NCBI GenBank assembly: GCA_009921765.1
Contig: RFXC01000118.1
Span: 1 to 13,230, forward strand
Source of the DNA: Betaproteobacteria bacterium
Lineage (GTDB): Bacteria > Pseudomonadota > Gammaproteobacteria > Burkholderiales > Burkholderiaceae
Direction of reading: 5' to 3'
DNA length: 13,230 nt
Shown in pieces: positions 1 to 7,245 of this stretch. The translations under genes and the position numbers were made by a program. The notes under the pieces were generated by a model. The model was not told the origin of the DNA. It did not search any database and was given only the letters and a program-made list of their open reading frames with translations. Within the stretch, counting starts at the first letter, position 1; each line of letters opens with the position of its first letter.

Positions 1-389
1 CCCACGCGGTCGAGCAGCTGCCGGGCGAGCGGCTCTGCGTCACGGCGGCCGGCGAGCTCGAGCGGGAGCATCACATTTTCCAGCGCGTTCATTTGAGGCA
101 GGAGCTGAAACGACTGAAACACAAAGCCCAGATTGCGCGCGCGCCATGCCGCGCGCTGTTCTTCGTCCAGTTCGGTCAGCTGCGTCCCAAAAATGCCGAT
201 ACTGCCTTCGCTCGGACGGTCGAGTCCGCCCAGCAAGCCCAGCAGTGTTGATTTCCCCGATCCCGAGGCCCCGACAATGGCCGCCGACTGGCCTCCCTCG
301 ATCCGGAAGCTGACATGATCGAGAATCGTCAGCCAGCCATCCGCATCACGCACCCGCTGGGTGAGGCCGTCAACGATAATTGCGCTCAT
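1..389 (-). CDS. ybbA: ABC transporter ATP-binding protein, YbbA/LolD type (partial, C-terminus beyond window)
   Basis: Only the first 129 codons are in the window; the gene runs off the left edge. The protein is the cytoplasmic ATPase of an ABC system of the LolD/YbbA/MacB family, which drives lipoprotein release or related periplasmic tasks. Visible motifs are Walker A GASGSGKST at residues 40-48, followed by LLGLLAGLDRPSEG, and the Q-loop at Q92 in FVFQSFQLLP. The NALENVMLPLELAG stretch at 101-114 is typical of this family. The ABC signature and Walker B lie outside. The ATG at 389-387 is supported by a GAAGG ribosome-binding site seven bases upstream on the minus strand. The neighbour is a divergent tesA-like gene, as in E. 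coli ybbA/tesA, which favours YbbA over LolD. The permease gene would lie to the left and is not visible. Confidence 0.9.
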   Translation of the reverse strand, partial: MSAIIVDGLTQRVRDADGWLTILDHVSFRIEGGQSAAIVGASGSGKSTLLGLLGGLDRPSEGSIGIFGTQLTELDEEQRAAWRARNLGFVFQSFQLLPQMNALENVMLPLELAGRRDAEPLARQLLDRV

Positions 390-1077
390 GAAAACCTTCA
401 CCTGTTCGAATCGTTCCAGGCGCCTGCTGCTTGGTGGGCTGTCGGCGGCTATGGCTGGCAGTGTACTGCCCCTGGGTGCCCAAACCCCTGATCCAACCCG
501 GGGTGGAGCCCCTGCCGGCGCGGCGGCAGCATCTGGCCCCATTCTTATTGTTGGCGACAGCCTCTCTGCCGAATATGGCATTGCGCGGGGCACCGGCTGG
601 GTAGAGTTGCTGCGCGGGCGGCTTCGCGACCATGGAAAGCCCCCCGCTGTCATCAATGCCAGCGTGAGTGGCGAAACCACCGCAGGCGGTCGCACCCGCA
701 TCGACGGGTTGTTGAAGCGGCAACGCCCGGCAATTGTCGTCATCGAACTGGGTGGTAACGACGCGCTTCGCGGGCTCGACCTCAACACCACGCGCAGCAA
801 TCTTGTCGAGATGATCGCCCGATCGCGCGACGCCGGGGCGCGGGTGCTGCTTCTGGGAATGAAGGTTCCGCCCAACTACGGGAAGAGCTACGCCGAGGCC
901 TTCGAACGTGTGTTTGAATCCGTGGCTCGCGAAACCGGCTCCGCGTTGGTGCCATTTTTTCTCGAAGGCCTGGCCGATCGCCTGGAATATTTCCAGACCG
1001 ACCGTATTCACCCCAACGAAAACGCGCAGCCAAAAATGCTGGACAACGTGTGGCCGGCGCTCAAGGCCCTGCTTTAG
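388..1077 (+). CDS. tesA: TesA-like GDSL-family esterase / lysophospholipase (arylesterase)
   Basis: A 229-residue secreted SGNH hydrolase that would cleave acyl esters or thioesters in the periplasm, like E. coli TesA (thioesterase I / lysophospholipase L1). The SGNH blocks are present in order: GDSLS with nucleophile S58, SGETT with G95, GGNDALRG with N124, and DRIHPN with D205 and H208. The PPNYG stretch at 161-165 is also typical of TesA. The N-terminus has a long signal region with twin arginines (SRRLLLGG, residues 10-17) followed by a hydrophobic stretch and an Ala/Gly-rich linker, so Tat export is possible, though a Sec signal cannot be excluded. I chose ATG 388 because it keeps the signal peptide; a GTG at 361 is in frame. 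Neither has a clear ribosome-binding site. The start codon overlaps that of the divergent ybbA. Confidence 0.92.
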   Translation: MKTFTCSNRSRRLLLGGLSAAMAGSVLPLGAQTPDPTRGGAPAGAAAASGPILIVGDSLSAEYGIARGTGWVELLRGRLRDHGKPPAVINASVSGETTAGGRTRIDGLLKRQRPAIVVIELGGNDALRGLDLNTTRSNLVEMIARSRDAGARVLLLGMKVPPNYGKSYAEAFERVFESVARETGSALVPFFLEGLADRLEYFQTDRIHPNENAQPKMLDNVWPALKALL

Positions 1078-1100
1078 AAGCCGCGATGCCTGGTGAAACC

Positions 1101-2093
1101 TTATTCCGGCGTCATGCCCGCCGCTTTGACGACGCTTGCCCACATGGCGGTGTCACGCGCCTGAAGGGCTGCAAAGTCGCTGTTTGAAAGCGGGAGAATC
1201 TGCGCACCTGTAGCCTCCAGCGTGGCCTTTTCAGCACGGACCGCTGCGTGCACCAGCGCGGTCAGGCGCGCGGTAATCGCGGGGGGCACGTTGGCGGGCA
1301 GATACATGCCCTGCCAATTGATCAGCTCATAGTCGGGGAAGCCCTGCTCCTTCATGGTGGGAATCGCGGGTGCGATCGGCAGCCGCGCCTGGCTGGTGAC
1401 GGCCAGCGCCTTTACCTTGCCGCCTTTCACCAAAGGCATGCCAGTGATGATGTCTGTCCACATGACACTCACCTGGCCGCCCATCAGGTCAGTGAGCGCC
1501 TGCGGGGCCCCTTTGTAGGGCACATGGATGAGATCGGCGCGCGACATCTGTTTGAACATTTCGCCGCCGATGCGGCTGGGCGCATTGCCGCTTGCAAAGC
1601 TGAACTTGCCGGGGCTGGCCGACACCAGCTTCACAAAGTCAGCCAGGGAATTGGCGGGTGAGGCGGGCCCGACCACCATCACAAATGAAGCGATGATGAG
1701 TGACGATACCGGTGTGAAGTCGCGCACCGGATCGTAGGGAAGCTTCCTGAACAGGTTTGGATTGGCCGAGTGGGTGGTGCCGGTCGTGACCAGAACGGTG
1801 TAACCGTCCGGCGCAGCCTTGGCTACCGTCTCGGAGGCAATGAATCCGTTTGCGCCGCCCCGGTTGTCGACCACCACGCTCTGACCAGTGGCCTGCGAGA
1901 CGTGCTGCGCAACAACCCGTGCAGTCTGGTCGGTGGCGCTGCCAGCGGGAAAGGCCACGACAAAACGAATTGGCTTGGTTGGGTAGTCGCCAGGCTGCGC
2001 AGTTGTCACTGATGGTACGGCGAGCGTCGCGACCAACCCCGCGGCAACCAGACAGCGCCTGCGATAGCGTTCCAGGATGAAGCGAATTGGCAT
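1101..2093 (-). CDS. Tripartite tricarboxylate transporter substrate-binding protein (Bug family)
   Basis: A 330-residue periplasmic receptor that captures a small carboxylate or similar anion for a TctABC-type transporter. The N-terminus RRRCLVAAGLVATLAVPSVTTAQ is a signal peptide with cleavage near residue 32. Bug hallmarks follow: YPTKPIRFVVAFPAGSATD at 37-55, GQSVVVDNRGGANG at 70-83, and a PDGYTVLV strand near 95-102. The open frame continues upstream to 2414, but ATG 2093 is the better start because it has a GAGGGA ribosome-binding site, heads the signal peptide, and lies just downstream of a strong promoter. No TctA or TctB membrane gene is adjacent, so it is an orphan receptor of the kind these bacteria carry in large numbers. 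The ligand cannot be read from the sequence. Confidence 0.93.
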   Translation of the reverse strand: MPIRFILERYRRRCLVAAGLVATLAVPSVTTAQPGDYPTKPIRFVVAFPAGSATDQTARVVAQHVSQATGQSVVVDNRGGANGFIASETVAKAAPDGYTVLVTTGTTHSANPNLFRKLPYDPVRDFTPVSSLIIASFVMVVGPASPANSLADFVKLVSASPGKFSFASGNAPSRIGGEMFKQMSRADLIHVPYKGAPQALTDLMGGQVSVMWTDIITGMPLVKGGKVKALAVTSQARLPIAPAIPTMKEQGFPDYELINWQGMYLPANVPPAITARLTALVHAAVRAEKATLEATGAQILPLSNSDFAALQARDTAMWASVVKAAGMTPE

Positions 2094-2123
2094 GATGTGC
2101 GTCCCTCGCGAATTGGAGGCCTG

Positions 2124-2152
2124 ATTAAATCGCCCCGTCGCGGTGACGTCAA
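2124..2152 (-). promoter_or_regulatory. Sigma70 promoter of the Bug receptor gene, with a dyad over the -35 box
   Basis: On the minus strand TTGACG (2152-2147) and TTTAAT (2129-2124) are separated by exactly 17 bases, each matching five of six consensus positions. Transcription would start near 2117, about 24 bases before the ATG. The -35 box lies inside TGACGTCA (2144-2151), which together with the next CGTCA (2156-2160) forms an inverted repeat TGACG-N7-CGTCA. That is a possible operator, but no regulator gene is adjacent. Confidence 0.65.
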
Positions 2153-2198
2153 TGTCGTCAGTTCCCGGTGCCGGCTCGCTGGCTGCTTTGCTATTCGC

Positions 2199-2243
2199 GC
2201 GGTATGGGCGAGAAGTCGCGGCGGGCCCAGCCTGATACCCCGC
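2199..2243. other. Imperfect inverted repeat between the flagellin stop and the Bug receptor promoter
   Basis: GGTAT at 2201-2205 pairs with ATACC at 2235-2239, and inside it GGGC (2206-2209) pairs with GCCC (2225-2228). The hairpin begins eight bases after the flagellin stop codon on the minus strand. No T-run follows it, so I do not call it an intrinsic terminator, though it could stabilise the mRNA 3' end. Nothing else is evident in the 158-base gap. Confidence 0.3.
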
Positions 2244-2251
2244 TAACCCAC

Positions 2252-4273
2252 CTATTTCAGCAAGGCCAGTACCGTTCGCGGATCCATGTTGGCCTGAACC
2301 AGCATGGCCTGTGCTGCCTGCTGAATGATCTGCTGACGGGCAAGCTCGGTCGTGACCTTTGCGTAGTCGGCGTCCAGGATGCGGCTGCGCGATGTGCTGA
2401 GGTTGGTCTGCCATGAGCTCAGGTTGTCGGCGGCAGAGGTCAGGCGGTTCTGGAATGCGCCCACATCGGCGCGGCTGAGCGACAGTTTGTCGATGGCCTG
2501 GTCGATGACAGAGATGGCGCTCGACGCAGCGCTTGCGGTGGTGATCTGGAGTGCGCCGCCCACCAGCGTGCTGCTGCCACCCTGCGCAGCCATGCCAATG
2601 AGATTCAGGGCGTTGGTCCGATCGCTTGCAGTCGAGGCGAGTGACTCGACGCGAATGTCGGCGCCCGTGGCGGAACTGAGCGTGATCCGGCCCCTGATGG
2701 TTTCGCCAGTGCCCGACGTGGCCACCGCGCCGATTTGCGCGGCACCAGGTTCGTAGGTCGACTCGATGTTGGTGATGAAACTGCTTGAATCTTCGACCGT
2801 GATGTCGGCGCCACCCGCTGAGGTGAGGAAAAGATTGCCGTCGGTATCGGTGGAGGCGGCCACGCTGTTGACGCCCCCCGCATTGATCGTTGACACCACG
2901 GCAGAGATGGAGTTCAGAGACGAAAAATTCAGCGTCTTGCCGTTGATGATGACCGTGCTGGCGCTTCCGATATTCGACAGGTTGGTCGAGACCTTGGCCT
3001 TGGTTTCAGCGGTGGCCGAGACACCCGACTGAGCTGACACTGCGTTGATCGCGGCCGCCTTGGCCATGGCGGAGCTGTTGTCGGATTTCCCCACCATCAC
3101 ACCATTGATGCGAAGATCGGTTGTGCTGGTGATCGCGTTGCCATCAACCATGCCCCCGCTGAAGCTGGTGCCGTTGCCAGATTCGTTCAGTCCCAGCGCC
3201 TTCACCATTGAAATCGTGCCCGCTGGCGCACCGCCAGAAATGGAGGACGCGTAGCCATTCGCCTCTGTCTTGGCCTCTACCCGGATGCCGGTGGAATCGA
3301 GCGACTTGAGAGACAGATATCCCCGCCAGGTATCGGCTGTGAATCCGGCCTTGGTACCCGCTGTGATCACGATGTCGTTTCCGGTGTTGTTCGAGAGTTC
3401 GATGGTGCCGTCGCTTCCCAGCGTGGCATTGACTCCTGATACGTCGCGGTTGATGTTCGCAACCAGTTCCTCAACGCTGGCGGCCGCACCCACGGTGTTG
3501 GAGTTGATGACCACATCACCCTGAGAAAATACCGATGCGGACGGAGCCGCCCCCTTGTAGGCGTTGAAGGCCGTGGCGCTTACCCTGTGTTCACCGACAT
3601 TGCTGTTGATTGCCGACGCAAGCGCGGAGGCGACATGTGTACCTGGTGCGCTGAGGTTGGCTGCAAACGCGTTCCTGCCGTTGATCTTGATCTGGTCGGC
3701 GTTGATGGCTGTGCCTGCGGCGACACGACCGCTTGTCTGCTGACCCTCGATCATGTAGCCCTGCAGTCCGAGCGATTTGCTGCTGGCCGAGCTGAGGGTG
3801 ATGGATACCTGCTCCCGGGGGTTGATCCCGGTCTGCAAGCCCAGGCCTTTGCTGGAGCCATTCAGCAGTTTGATGCTGTTGAAGCTCGTGGTGCTTGCGA
3901 TGTTGTCGATTTCGCTCACCAGCTGGGTCATTTCCTTCTGAAGAGCGGAGCGGTTGCTTGTTGTGAGGGTGCTGTTCGATGACTGGACAGCAAGCTCGCG
4001 CATGCGCTGGAGCATGTTCGAGATGCCGCCCAGGGCGCTGTCAGCGGTTTGCATCATCGAAACGCCATCGTTGGTGTTCCTGATCGCCATGCCGATGCTC
4101 CCCAGATCGGCGGACATCCGCGAGGTGATCGCCAGGCCAGCGGCGTCGTCCTTGGCACTGTTAATTCGCCTGCCAGTGGACAGTTGCTGCATGGAGTCGG
4201 TCATCTGCCGGCCGATGACCGCCAGAGCGTTGGTTGCATTGAGCGCCTTGGCGTTGCTGTTTATGACAGTCAC
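2252..4273 (-). CDS. fliC: Flagellin, large form with a duplicated central domain
   Basis: A 673-residue flagellin, the secreted filament subunit; many flagellins have 270-500 residues. The N-terminal D0/D1 region (1-140) has the usual INSNAKALNATNAL start, LSTGRRINSAKDDAAGLAI (31-49) and NDGVSMMQTADSAL (68-81). The C-terminal D1/D0 region (about 580-673) ends QQAAQAMLVQANMDPRTVLALLK, the expected export and assembly end. The centre is Ala/Ser/Thr/Gly/Asn-rich and holds four stretches resembling the flagellin hook IN motif, starting at I197-N198, I256-N257, I389-N390 and I443-N444. They form two similar units of about 190-200 residues. No cysteine is present. No other flagellar gene (fliD, fliS, flaG) is in the window, so this is a solitary flagellin locus. 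The ATG at 4273 matches the conserved N-terminus. Confidence 0.96.
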   Translation of the reverse strand: MTVINSNAKALNATNALAVIGRQMTDSMQQLSTGRRINSAKDDAAGLAITSRMSADLGSIGMAIRNTNDGVSMMQTADSALGGISNMLQRMRELAVQSSNSTLTTSNRSALQKEMTQLVSEIDNIASTTSFNSIKLLNGSSKGLGLQTGINPREQVSITLSSASSKSLGLQGYMIEGQQTSGRVAAGTAINADQIKINGRNAFAANLSAPGTHVASALASAINSNVGEHRVSATAFNAYKGAAPSASVFSQGDVVINSNTVGAAASVEELVANINRDVSGVNATLGSDGTIELSNNTGNDIVITAGTKAGFTADTWRGYLSLKSLDSTGIRVEAKTEANGYASSISGGAPAGTISMVKALGLNESGNGTSFSGGMVDGNAITSTTDLRINGVMVGKSDNSSAMAKAAAINAVSAQSGVSATAETKAKVSTNLSNIGSASTVIINGKTLNFSSLNSISAVVSTINAGGVNSVAASTDTDGNLFLTSAGGADITVEDSSSFITNIESTYEPGAAQIGAVATSGTGETIRGRITLSSATGADIRVESLASTASDRTNALNLIGMAAQGGSSTLVGGALQITTASAASSAISVIDQAIDKLSLSRADVGAFQNRLTSAADNLSSWQTNLSTSRSRILDADYAKVTTELARQQIIQQAAQAMLVQANMDPRTVLALLK

Positions 4274-4605
4274 GGTTGCCTCAACTGAGCTGAATCTCGA
4301 TGAACTGAACCCGAGGCATCAGGTGTAACGACCCGAAAACCTGATCAAAAATGGAGCGTTGCGGTCGAAGTCCTCTGGGGGAGTTCAGTCCACGAGAGTC
4401 GGGCTGCACTCCCCCCGCCAATCAACGTTCGTAACCCCGCGGCACGATTATTTGCCAGTTCAAACTGCTCAGGCGTAAAACTTTAGGCCGCTCAGCTGTA
4501 ATCCGGTGTAACGCGCGATCCCAGTTGGCCCGCTGATACACGCAACCGTCAAAGCGCAGGCCGTGCGCGCCAGCGATGCCTCGTGATCAGCGTTAAAATC
4601 TCGAA
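4274..4605. promoter_or_regulatory. Divergent flagellin-tetR intergenic region
   Basis: This 332-base gap holds no plausible gene. On the minus strand TAAAGTTT at 4485-4478 is identical to the -35 element I remember for the flagellar sigma28, but I find no GCCGATAA-like -10 at the normal 11-base distance; the nearest (GCAAATAA, 4455-4448) is 22 bases away. CAGTT-CA-AACTG at 4456-4467 is a short dyad. For the plus-strand tetR gene, TAAAAT at 4594-4599 could be a -10 box, but no good -35 is visible. Confidence 0.4.
4377..4415. repeat. Perfect 8-bp GC-rich inverted repeat upstream of flagellin
   Basis: GGGGGAGT (4377-4384) and ACTCCCCC (4408-4415) are perfect inverted repeats with a 23-base loop. 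They lie about 104 bases ahead of the flagellin ATG, so they would be in its 5' untranslated RNA if transcription starts near the TAAAGTTT element at 4478. There is no T-run, so it is not a typical terminator. A leader structure or protein site is possible. Confidence 0.4.
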
Positions 4606-5307
4606 ATGAACAATTCAGTACAAAAAGTACAGAAGACGGGCAAACGCGGCGCTGCTCCGCGTGGTCGCCAGCACAAGACCGAGACGACCGGTCGCACCAA
4701 TGACCCCGAGCGGACGATGGCCAACATCCTGGAGGTGGCCATGCGCGAATTTGCCGACAAGGGGTTGGCCGGTGCACGCATCGACGTGATCGCCGAGGCC
4801 ATGCGCACCAGCAAACGCATGATCTACTACTACTTTGACAGCAAGGAAGGCCTTTACGTCGCTGTGCTGGAGGAGGCCTACCGGCGCATGCGCGCCATCG
4901 AGGCTGGCCTGCATCTGGATGACCTGCCTCCTGAGGACGCGCTGCGTCGGCTGGTCGGGTTTACCGTCGATTACCAGATGGCGCACCCCGAGTTCATCCG
5001 ACTCGTGATGACTGAGAACATCCACCGGGGCGAATACTTGCGCCACAGCAAGGCCATTCAGGGGTTGAATGTGCCGGCGATCGAGGGCCTGCGGCGCGTC
5101 TATGACCGTGGCGTGGCCGCTGGTGTGTTTCGGGTCGGTCTTGATCCGCTAGACCTGCACATGTCCATCAGCGCGTTGAGTGTGTTCAACGTTGCCAATC
5201 GTCACACCTTTTCCTTGATCTTCGATCGCGACTTCGACGCGCCCTCCTCCATTGTGGCGAGGCGCGACAGCATCATCGAGATGGTGGTGCGGTTCGTCCG
5301 CCGCTGA
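4606..5307 (+). CDS. TetR/AcrR-family transcriptional regulator
   Basis: A 233-residue DNA-binding regulator. A basic, disordered-looking N-terminal extension (1-33) precedes NDPERTMANILEVAMREFADKG. The helix-turn-helix covers roughly 56-78, with GARIDVIAEAM and the recognition segment TSKRMIYYYFDSKEGLY. The remaining 140 residues form the helical effector-binding domain. It is immediately upstream of, and in the same direction as, the TRAP and enzyme genes, so it is the likely local regulator, with the hydroaromatic substrate or a metabolite as possible effector. ATG 4606 has no clear ribosome-binding site, and a possible TAAAAT -10 box seven bases upstream would give a nearly leaderless mRNA. 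An ATG at 4717 would lose part of helix 1. Target and ligand are inferred only from position. Confidence 0.9.
   Translation: MNNSVQKVQKTGKRGAAPRGRQHKTETTGRTNDPERTMANILEVAMREFADKGLAGARIDVIAEAMRTSKRMIYYYFDSKEGLYVAVLEEAYRRMRAIEAGLHLDDLPPEDALRRLVGFTVDYQMAHPEFIRLVMTENIHRGEYLRHSKAIQGLNVPAIEGLRRVYDRGVAAGVFRVGLDPLDLHMSISALSVFNVANRHTFSLIFDRDFDAPSSIVARRDSIIEMVVRFVRR
4614..4634. promoter_or_regulatory. Near-palindrome at the tetR start, possible autoregulatory operator
   Basis: TTCaGTAC-AAAAA-GTACaGAA is a 21-base dyad with seven of eight positions paired in each arm, beginning six bases after the tetR start codon. It can also be read as a direct repeat (GTACAAAAA then GTACAGAAG) encoding the peptide VQKVQK, so the symmetry may be coincidental. 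Confidence 0.3.
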
Positions 5308-5350
5308 CGCTAGGGGTTACGATTTCGGAACACCCTGGGGTTTTCCCGTC

Positions 5351-5380
5351 TATTTATAAAACTAACTAGTTCGTATATTC
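5351..5380 (+). promoter_or_regulatory. Putative promoter/operator of the TRAP-catabolic operon
   Basis: The 97-base gap between tetR and dctQ contains a conspicuously AT-rich island in GC-rich DNA. ACTAACTAGTTCGT (5361-5374) is a dyad with the perfect core AACTAGTT (12 of 14 positions symmetric). It abuts a possible -10 box TATATT (5374-5379); the -35 is weak (TATTTA, 5351-5356, 17 bases away). A TetR dimer bound here would cover the promoter. The assignment to the adjacent regulator is inferred. Confidence 0.45.
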
Positions 5381-5404
5381 TGCCTGGATATCGTCAGGAT
5401 CCCC

Positions 5405-5947
5405 ATGGCATCTCCGCCCCCCCGCCACCCAAAGATAGATCGACTGATCGGCGCGTATTGCCGGCTGCTCACGTCGGCAATCGTGGCGCTTCTTGCCTTG
5501 ATGGTCGTCCTCGTCTTCGGGAATGTGGTGCTCCGCTATGTGGCCAACAGCGGCATCACGGTGTCCGAGGAACTGTCGCGATGGTTTTTTGTCTGGCTGA
5601 CGTTTCTCGGCGCGGTCATCGGTCTCCGTGAGCACGCCCATTTGGGTACCGACCTGCTGATCGGCCGTCTCGGACGCCGCGGCAGGCGGGCATGCGTCGC
5701 GGTGTCTCAAGTCCTCATGCTGGGGGTGACCTGGCTCATCTTCAGCGGCAGCCTGGTGCAAACACGCATCAACTGGTCGGTTGAGGCACCGGTGTCAGGC
5801 TTGTCCATGGCATGGCTGTCTGGCGTGGGCGTGGTTTTCGCGGTGCTCACCGCGCCCATGCTGTTGAACGACCTGTGGCGTACCCTGACCGGGCGGATTG
5901 AAGACGGCGATCTGGTGATGGTTCGGGAAAGCGAGGATCGCCCATGA
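5405..5947 (+). CDS. dctQ: TRAP transporter small permease (DctQ family)
   Basis: A 180-residue inner-membrane protein forming the small subunit of a Na+-driven TRAP importer. Four hydrophobic segments are visible, at about 23-46, 60-76, 97-117 and 135-157. The signature SEELSRWFFVWLTFLGAVIG (54-73), followed by REHAHLGTDLL (75-85), is characteristic of DctQ. The ATG at 5405 has a CAGGA site just upstream. The stop codon overlaps the dctM start as ATGA, showing translational coupling. It is the first gene after the candidate operator. Confidence 0.94.
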   Translation: MASPPPRHPKIDRLIGAYCRLLTSAIVALLALMVVLVFGNVVLRYVANSGITVSEELSRWFFVWLTFLGAVIGLREHAHLGTDLLIGRLGRRGRRACVAVSQVLMLGVTWLIFSGSLVQTRINWSVEAPVSGLSMAWLSGVGVVFAVLTAPMLLNDLWRTLTGRIEDGDLVMVRESEDRP

Positions 5948-7221
5948 CCATGCTTGTCTTTCTTGGGTCACTGCTGCTCGCCATGGCGCTAGGGATCCCC
6001 ATCGCCTATGCGCTGCTGGTGTCGGGGGTTGCGTTGATGCTCCATCTGGACACGTTCGACGCACAGATCCTTGCGCAAAACCTGGTGGAGGGTGCCAACA
6101 GCTTCCCATTGCTGGCGGTGCCGTTCTTCATGTTGGCCGGCGAGATCATGAATGCTGGCGGGCTGTCGCGGCGCATCGTCGTGCTGGCGCAGGCCCTGGT
6201 GGGTCACGTTCGGGGGGGCTTGGGTTATGTCGCTATTCTGGCGGCCGTGATGATGGCTGCGCTGTCGGGGTCGGCGGTGGCCGACACGGCAGCGCTCGCA
6301 TCGTTGCTGCTGCCGATGATGATTGCAGCCGGCCATGACCCCGCGCGTTCTGGAGGCTTGATTGCGTCTGCGGGCATCATCGCGCCCATCATTCCGCCCT
6401 CGATCGGCTTTGTCATCTTCGGGGTGGCTGGCGGTGTCTCGGTAAGCAAGCTTTTCATGGCGGGTATCGTCCCGGGTCTGCTGATGGGCGTGGCCATCGC
6501 GATCACCTGGTGGCTGGTGGCGCGCAAGGAAGGACATCAGCCCCCCCGTAAGGCAACTGGCGCGGAGCGCCTGTCTGCCCTGCGGCAGGCGACCTGGGCT
6601 CTGGTACTGCCGATCATCGTACTGGTCGGTTTGAAGTTTGGCGTGTTCACCCCCACGGAAGCGGCGGTGGTTGCAGCGGTGTACGCGCTCCTTGTATCCA
6701 CCGTGGTCTACCGCGAACTCAAGTGGCCGGACCTCTACAACGTCTTCGCTTCAGCTGCCAAGACCACCGCTGTGGTGATGTTCCTGGTGGCGGCCGCCAT
6801 GGTGAGTTCCTGGCTGATCACCATCGCACAAATCCCTGCCCAGCTGGTTTCGCTGCTGCAGCCGCTGCTCGACGACCCCAAGCTGCTCATGTTCGCCATC
6901 ATGCTCATTGTGATGTTGGTGGGTACGGCGATGGACATGACGCCCACCATCCTCATCCTGACACCCGTACTCATGCCGGTCGTCAAAGCCGCAGGCATCG
7001 ACCCGGTGTACTTCGGGGTGCTGTTCATCATGAACAACGCAATCGGCCTGGTCACACCGCCCGTCGGCACCGTGCTCAACGTGGTGGCCGGCGTGGGAAA
7101 GCTCAAGATGGACGCGGTGACCAAAGGCGTGGTGCCTTTCATGATCGCGGAGTTCACCTTGCTCTTTCTGTTCGTACTGTTCCCCGGTTTGGTCACCGTG
7201 CCAGCCAAATGGTTCTACTGA
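5944..7221 (+). CDS. dctM: TRAP transporter large permease (DctM family)
   Basis: A 425-residue polytopic membrane protein of normal length for the Na+-coupled transport subunit. Family motifs are FPLLAVPFFMLAGEIMNAGG (54-73), GSAVADTAALASLLLP (109-124), and IAPIIPPSIGFVIFG (146-160). In the second half there are DMTPTILILTPVLMP (331-345) and NNAIGLVTPPVGTVLNV (364-380). The two PP-containing hairpins correspond to the paired re-entrant loops of the elevator-type transport domain. It overlaps dctQ by four bases, and dctP follows 24 bases later. Substrate specificity resides mainly in DctP. Confidence 0.96.
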   Translation: MTMLVFLGSLLLAMALGIPIAYALLVSGVALMLHLDTFDAQILAQNLVEGANSFPLLAVPFFMLAGEIMNAGGLSRRIVVLAQALVGHVRGGLGYVAILAAVMMAALSGSAVADTAALASLLLPMMIAAGHDPARSGGLIASAGIIAPIIPPSIGFVIFGVAGGVSVSKLFMAGIVPGLLMGVAIAITWWLVARKEGHQPPRKATGAERLSALRQATWALVLPIIVLVGLKFGVFTPTEAAVVAAVYALLVSTVVYRELKWPDLYNVFASAAKTTAVVMFLVAAAMVSSWLITIAQIPAQLVSLLQPLLDDPKLLMFAIMLIVMLVGTAMDMTPTILILTPVLMPVVKAAGIDPVYFGVLFIMNNAIGLVTPPVGTVLNVVAGVGKLKMDAVTKGVVPFMIAEFTLLFLFVLFPGLVTVPAKWFY

Positions 7222-7245
7222 TCCCAATTCAAAAAGGAGATGGCT

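Noticed and set aside
370..1143. Long minus-strand open frame (257 aa) opposite tesA
   Set aside because: It is antisense to a gene with complete SGNH motifs. Its translation has no recognisable domain and is typical of a GC-rich shadow frame.
2094..2414. N-terminal extension of the Bug receptor to 437 aa
   Set aside because: The extension overlaps the flagellin coding region on the same strand in another frame. The signal peptide, ribosome-binding site and promoter all support the start at 2093.
4438..4456. Possible sigma54 promoter (GGCAC...TTTGC) facing tetR
   Set aside because: The GG and GC elements are separated by 11 bases rather than the required 10, and sigma54 does not tolerate this well.
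4615..5046. 143-aa minus-strand open frame opposite tetR
   Set aside because: It is antisense to a clear helix-turn-helix gene and has no family features or start signals.
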